Positions 53,631 to 55,239 of a stretch of DNA of 55,239 bases are shown here, one piece after another. The translations under genes were made by a program, and so were the position numbers. The stretch comes from Streptomyces beihaiensis (GTDB lineage Bacteria; Actinomycetota; Actinomycetes; Streptomycetales; Streptomycetaceae), in the NCBI RefSeq assembly GCF_026274175.1, contig NZ_JAPHNL010000240.1:1-55239 (forward strand), read 5' to 3'. Numbering within the stretch: the stretch's first letter is position 1; each line of letters opens with the position of its first letter. A model generated the notes under the pieces. It was given only the letters and a program-made list of their open reading frames with translations, was not told the origin of the DNA and searched no databases.

Positions 53631-54581
53631 CTACGCCTCACTCGCCTCGATGATCTCCCGCGCCCGCTTCACGTCGTCCGCGATCGCCGCCACGAGTTCG
53701 TCGAGTGAGTCGAACGTCGACATGCCGCGCACGAACGCGAGGAAGTCGACCCCCACATGGAGCCCGTACAGGTCGAGGCCCTCGCGGTCGATGGCGTACG
53801 CCTCCACGGTGCGCTCCGTGCCGTCGAACTGCGGGTTCGTGCCGACGGAGATCGCCGCGGGCATCGCCTCGCCGTTCGCGTGCAGCCACCCCGCGTAGAC
53901 GCCGTCCGCCGGGATCGCGGTGTGCGGCAGGGTCTCCACGTTGGCGGTGGGGAAGCCGAGTTCGCGGCCGCGCTGGGCGCCGCGGACCACGATGCCCTCC
54001 ACGCGGTGCGGCCGGCCGAGGATCTCCGCGGCGCCCGCCACGTCTCCCTCGGCGACCAGGCGGCGGGTGAGCGTGGACGAGAACGGCTCGCCGCCGCCCG
54101 CGGTGCCGCTGACGTAGAGGTCGACGATCTCGACCTCGAAGTCGTACGTCCCGCCCTGCTCGGTCAGGAAGCCGACGGTGCCGGCGGCCTTGTGGCCGAA
54201 GCGGAAGTTGGGGCCCTCGACGACCACGCGCGCGTGCAGCTTGTCGACGAGTACCTTCACCACGAAGTCGGCGGGCGACAGCTTCGAGAACTCGGTGGTG
54301 AAGGGGAGCACGAGGACGGCGTCGACGCCGAGTTCGGCCATCAGCTCGGCCCTGCGGTGGTGCGGGGCGAGCAGCGGCGGGTGCGAGCCGGGTCGCACGA
54401 CCTCGCTGGGGTGCGGGTCGAAGGTGACGACGACGGTGGGCAGGCCGAGCTCGCGCGCGCGCTCCACGGCGCGGCCGATGATCAGCTGGTGTCCGCGGTG
54501 GACTCCGTCGTAGGAGCCGATGGTGACGACGCTGCGCCCCCAGTCCTGGGGGATGTCCTCCAAGCCACGCCAGCGCTGCAC
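53631..54581 (-). CDS. ribF: Bifunctional riboflavin kinase/FMN adenylyltransferase
   Basis: 316 aa from GTG 54581, with GAGGAG about 8 nt upstream. The N-terminal adenylyltransferase domain has GSYDGVHRGHQ (about 23-33) and TFDPHP. The C-terminal riboflavin kinase domain has GRELGFPTANV and the DGVYAGWL stretch. It converts riboflavin to FMN and FAD in the cytoplasm. A longer opening to 54788 runs through the spacer and is rejected. The gene upstream is a partial open frame in the same direction. Confidence 0.96.
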   Translation of the reverse strand: MQRWRGLEDIPQDWGRSVVTIGSYDGVHRGHQLIIGRAVERARELGLPTVVVTFDPHPSEVVRPGSHPPLLAPHHRRAELMAELGVDAVLVLPFTTEFSKLSPADFVVKVLVDKLHARVVVEGPNFRFGHKAAGTVGFLTEQGGTYDFEVEIVDLYVSGTAGGGEPFSSTLTRRLVAEGDVAGAAEILGRPHRVEGIVVRGAQRGRELGFPTANVETLPHTAIPADGVYAGWLHANGEAMPAAISVGTNPQFDGTERTVEAYAIDREGLDLYGLHVGVDFLAFVRGMSTFDSLDELVAAIADDVKRAREIIEASEA

Positions 54582-54691
54582 GGTGATTGCTCCTCGCAAA
54601 CCTGTGTACGACGGGTTTCGTCTGTCCGGTGTCCGATATTCCGCAGGTCTAAGAGTGCCATGCCGACCGCGCGCCGCTCGCATCGGGCGGG

Positions 54692-55239
54692 TCAGGCGGG
54701 CACGCCCTGCCCGGACAGGTTCTCGACCATGCGGCGGGCGCCGGGTCCGACGAGGGCGGCCCACTCCTGCGGCTGGGCCGCCAGCCACCGCGTCACCAGC
54801 GCGGCGAATCCCGGTACGGCCCGTGCGAGGTCGACGAGGCGCCGGTCGAAGCAGGCGGCGCCCTCCGGGGTGCGGACGAGTAGTTGCCCGGTCCTGTGCA
54901 CGAGGTCCCGCGTGCGCGGCCGGCCACGCCGGGCGGCGCCGCGGGCGGCCTCGGTCAGTACGGCGTCCAGGACGGCCGGGTCGCGCTCCTGTGTGAACAG
55001 GAGGTCCAGCAGTTCGGTGCGCAGCGCCCTGGACGCGGGGGTGCCCGGCTCGGCGAGCACACCGGCGAGCGCGGCCCGCACGGACACGGACGGGCTGTGC
55101 AACAGGGCCACGACGAGCGGCCGCAGCACGGCACGGTCGCCGGGGCCGTGTTCGAGCCTGCGCCCGACGAACACGGCCACGTGCGCGGCGGCCGTCCGCG
55201 GCCGCTCCTGGGCCAGCTCCCCTACGAGTGCGACGGCCA
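54692..55239 (-). CDS. Partial gene: helical-repeat (HEAT-like) protein
   Basis: The C-terminal 182 or so codons of a leftward gene that enters from beyond the window; the frame stays open to the right edge. A GTG at 55180 lies in frame but is probably internal. The sequence is Ala/Leu/Arg-rich with repeated helical pairs (PLVVALLHSPSVSVRAALAGVL, LLDLLFTQERDPAVLDAVL), as in HEAT-like repeat proteins. No catalytic motif is visible in this part. It stops 110 nt before the ribF start. The product cannot be named from the fragment. Confidence 0.7.
   Translation of the reverse strand, partial: AVALVGELAQERPRTAAAHVAVFVGRRLEHGPGDRAVLRPLVVALLHSPSVSVRAALAGVLAEPGTPASRALRTELLDLLFTQERDPAVLDAVLTEAARGAARRGRPRTRDLVHRTGQLLVRTPEGAACFDRRLVDLARAVPGFAALVTRWLAAQPQEWAALVGPGARRMVENLSGQGVPA

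Overview
The window looks like a chromosomal segment from a Streptomyces (or very close actinomycete). It is strongly GC-rich with GTG and TTG starts, purine-rich ribosome sites and some leaderless starts. The order rRNA leader - RNase J - dapA - thyX - dapB - M16 peptidase - pnp - rpsO - eccD - eccC is the familiar Streptomyces core order. All products were named by reading the translated sequence and recalling families; no database search was run.

Layout. 1-350 holds a leftward rRNA operon leader whose 16S gene would lie outside the window, followed by the RNase J terminator. 351-10,864 is housekeeping: RNase J, DapA, ThyX, two small membrane proteins on the plus strand, then a leftward rpsO-pnp-M16 peptidase-dapB-TPR run. 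Lysine/DAP synthesis (dapA, dapB), thymidylate synthesis (thyX) and RNA decay (rnj, pnp) sit together. 10,864-17,029 is the first half of an ESX-type (type VII) secretion system: eccD diverging from a fused three-ATPase eccC, plus a His-rich membrane mini-protein. 17,151-22,967 is accessory: a DUF397 protein, two exported nuclease-like proteins (an EEP-family enzyme and a ParB-like protein), a zinc ribbon, a flavodoxin and a decayed IS630-type element that cuts off a gene remnant.

22,968-29,110 is a leftward ESX substrate operon behind a good-looking promoter: a 155-aa protein, a 594-aa low-complexity protein, mycosin MycP2, then an EsxB/EsxA WXG100 pair ended by a strong terminator, with a PQQ-type beta-propeller protein beyond it. 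29,757-37,714 is a patchwork of ESX-associated genes: WXG-like proteins, a 434-aa WXG protein with an Ala/Gly-rich tail, small membrane proteins, a DUF4333 lipoprotein, and a broken WXG-amidase effector carrying several frameshifts. 37,920-46,705 is the second ESX core half: mycP1, eccB, diverging eccE, a 282-aa companion and a 903-aa MinD-like ATPase with long proline-rich arms.

46,984-53,064 is a complete rightward peptide-type ABC importer (binding protein, two permeases, two ATPases). It has a clear promoter carrying a palindrome and a tandem duplication of the first permease start region. The window ends with a leftward AhpD-like protein, ribF and a partial gene.

Together EccB, EccC, EccD, EccE, MycP1/MycP2 and EsxA/EsxB make an apparently complete actinobacterial ESX machine. 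EccA and EspG are not seen. The least-described content is the ESX accessory material at 22,968-37,714 and the exported nuclease-like pair at 17,586-20,303.
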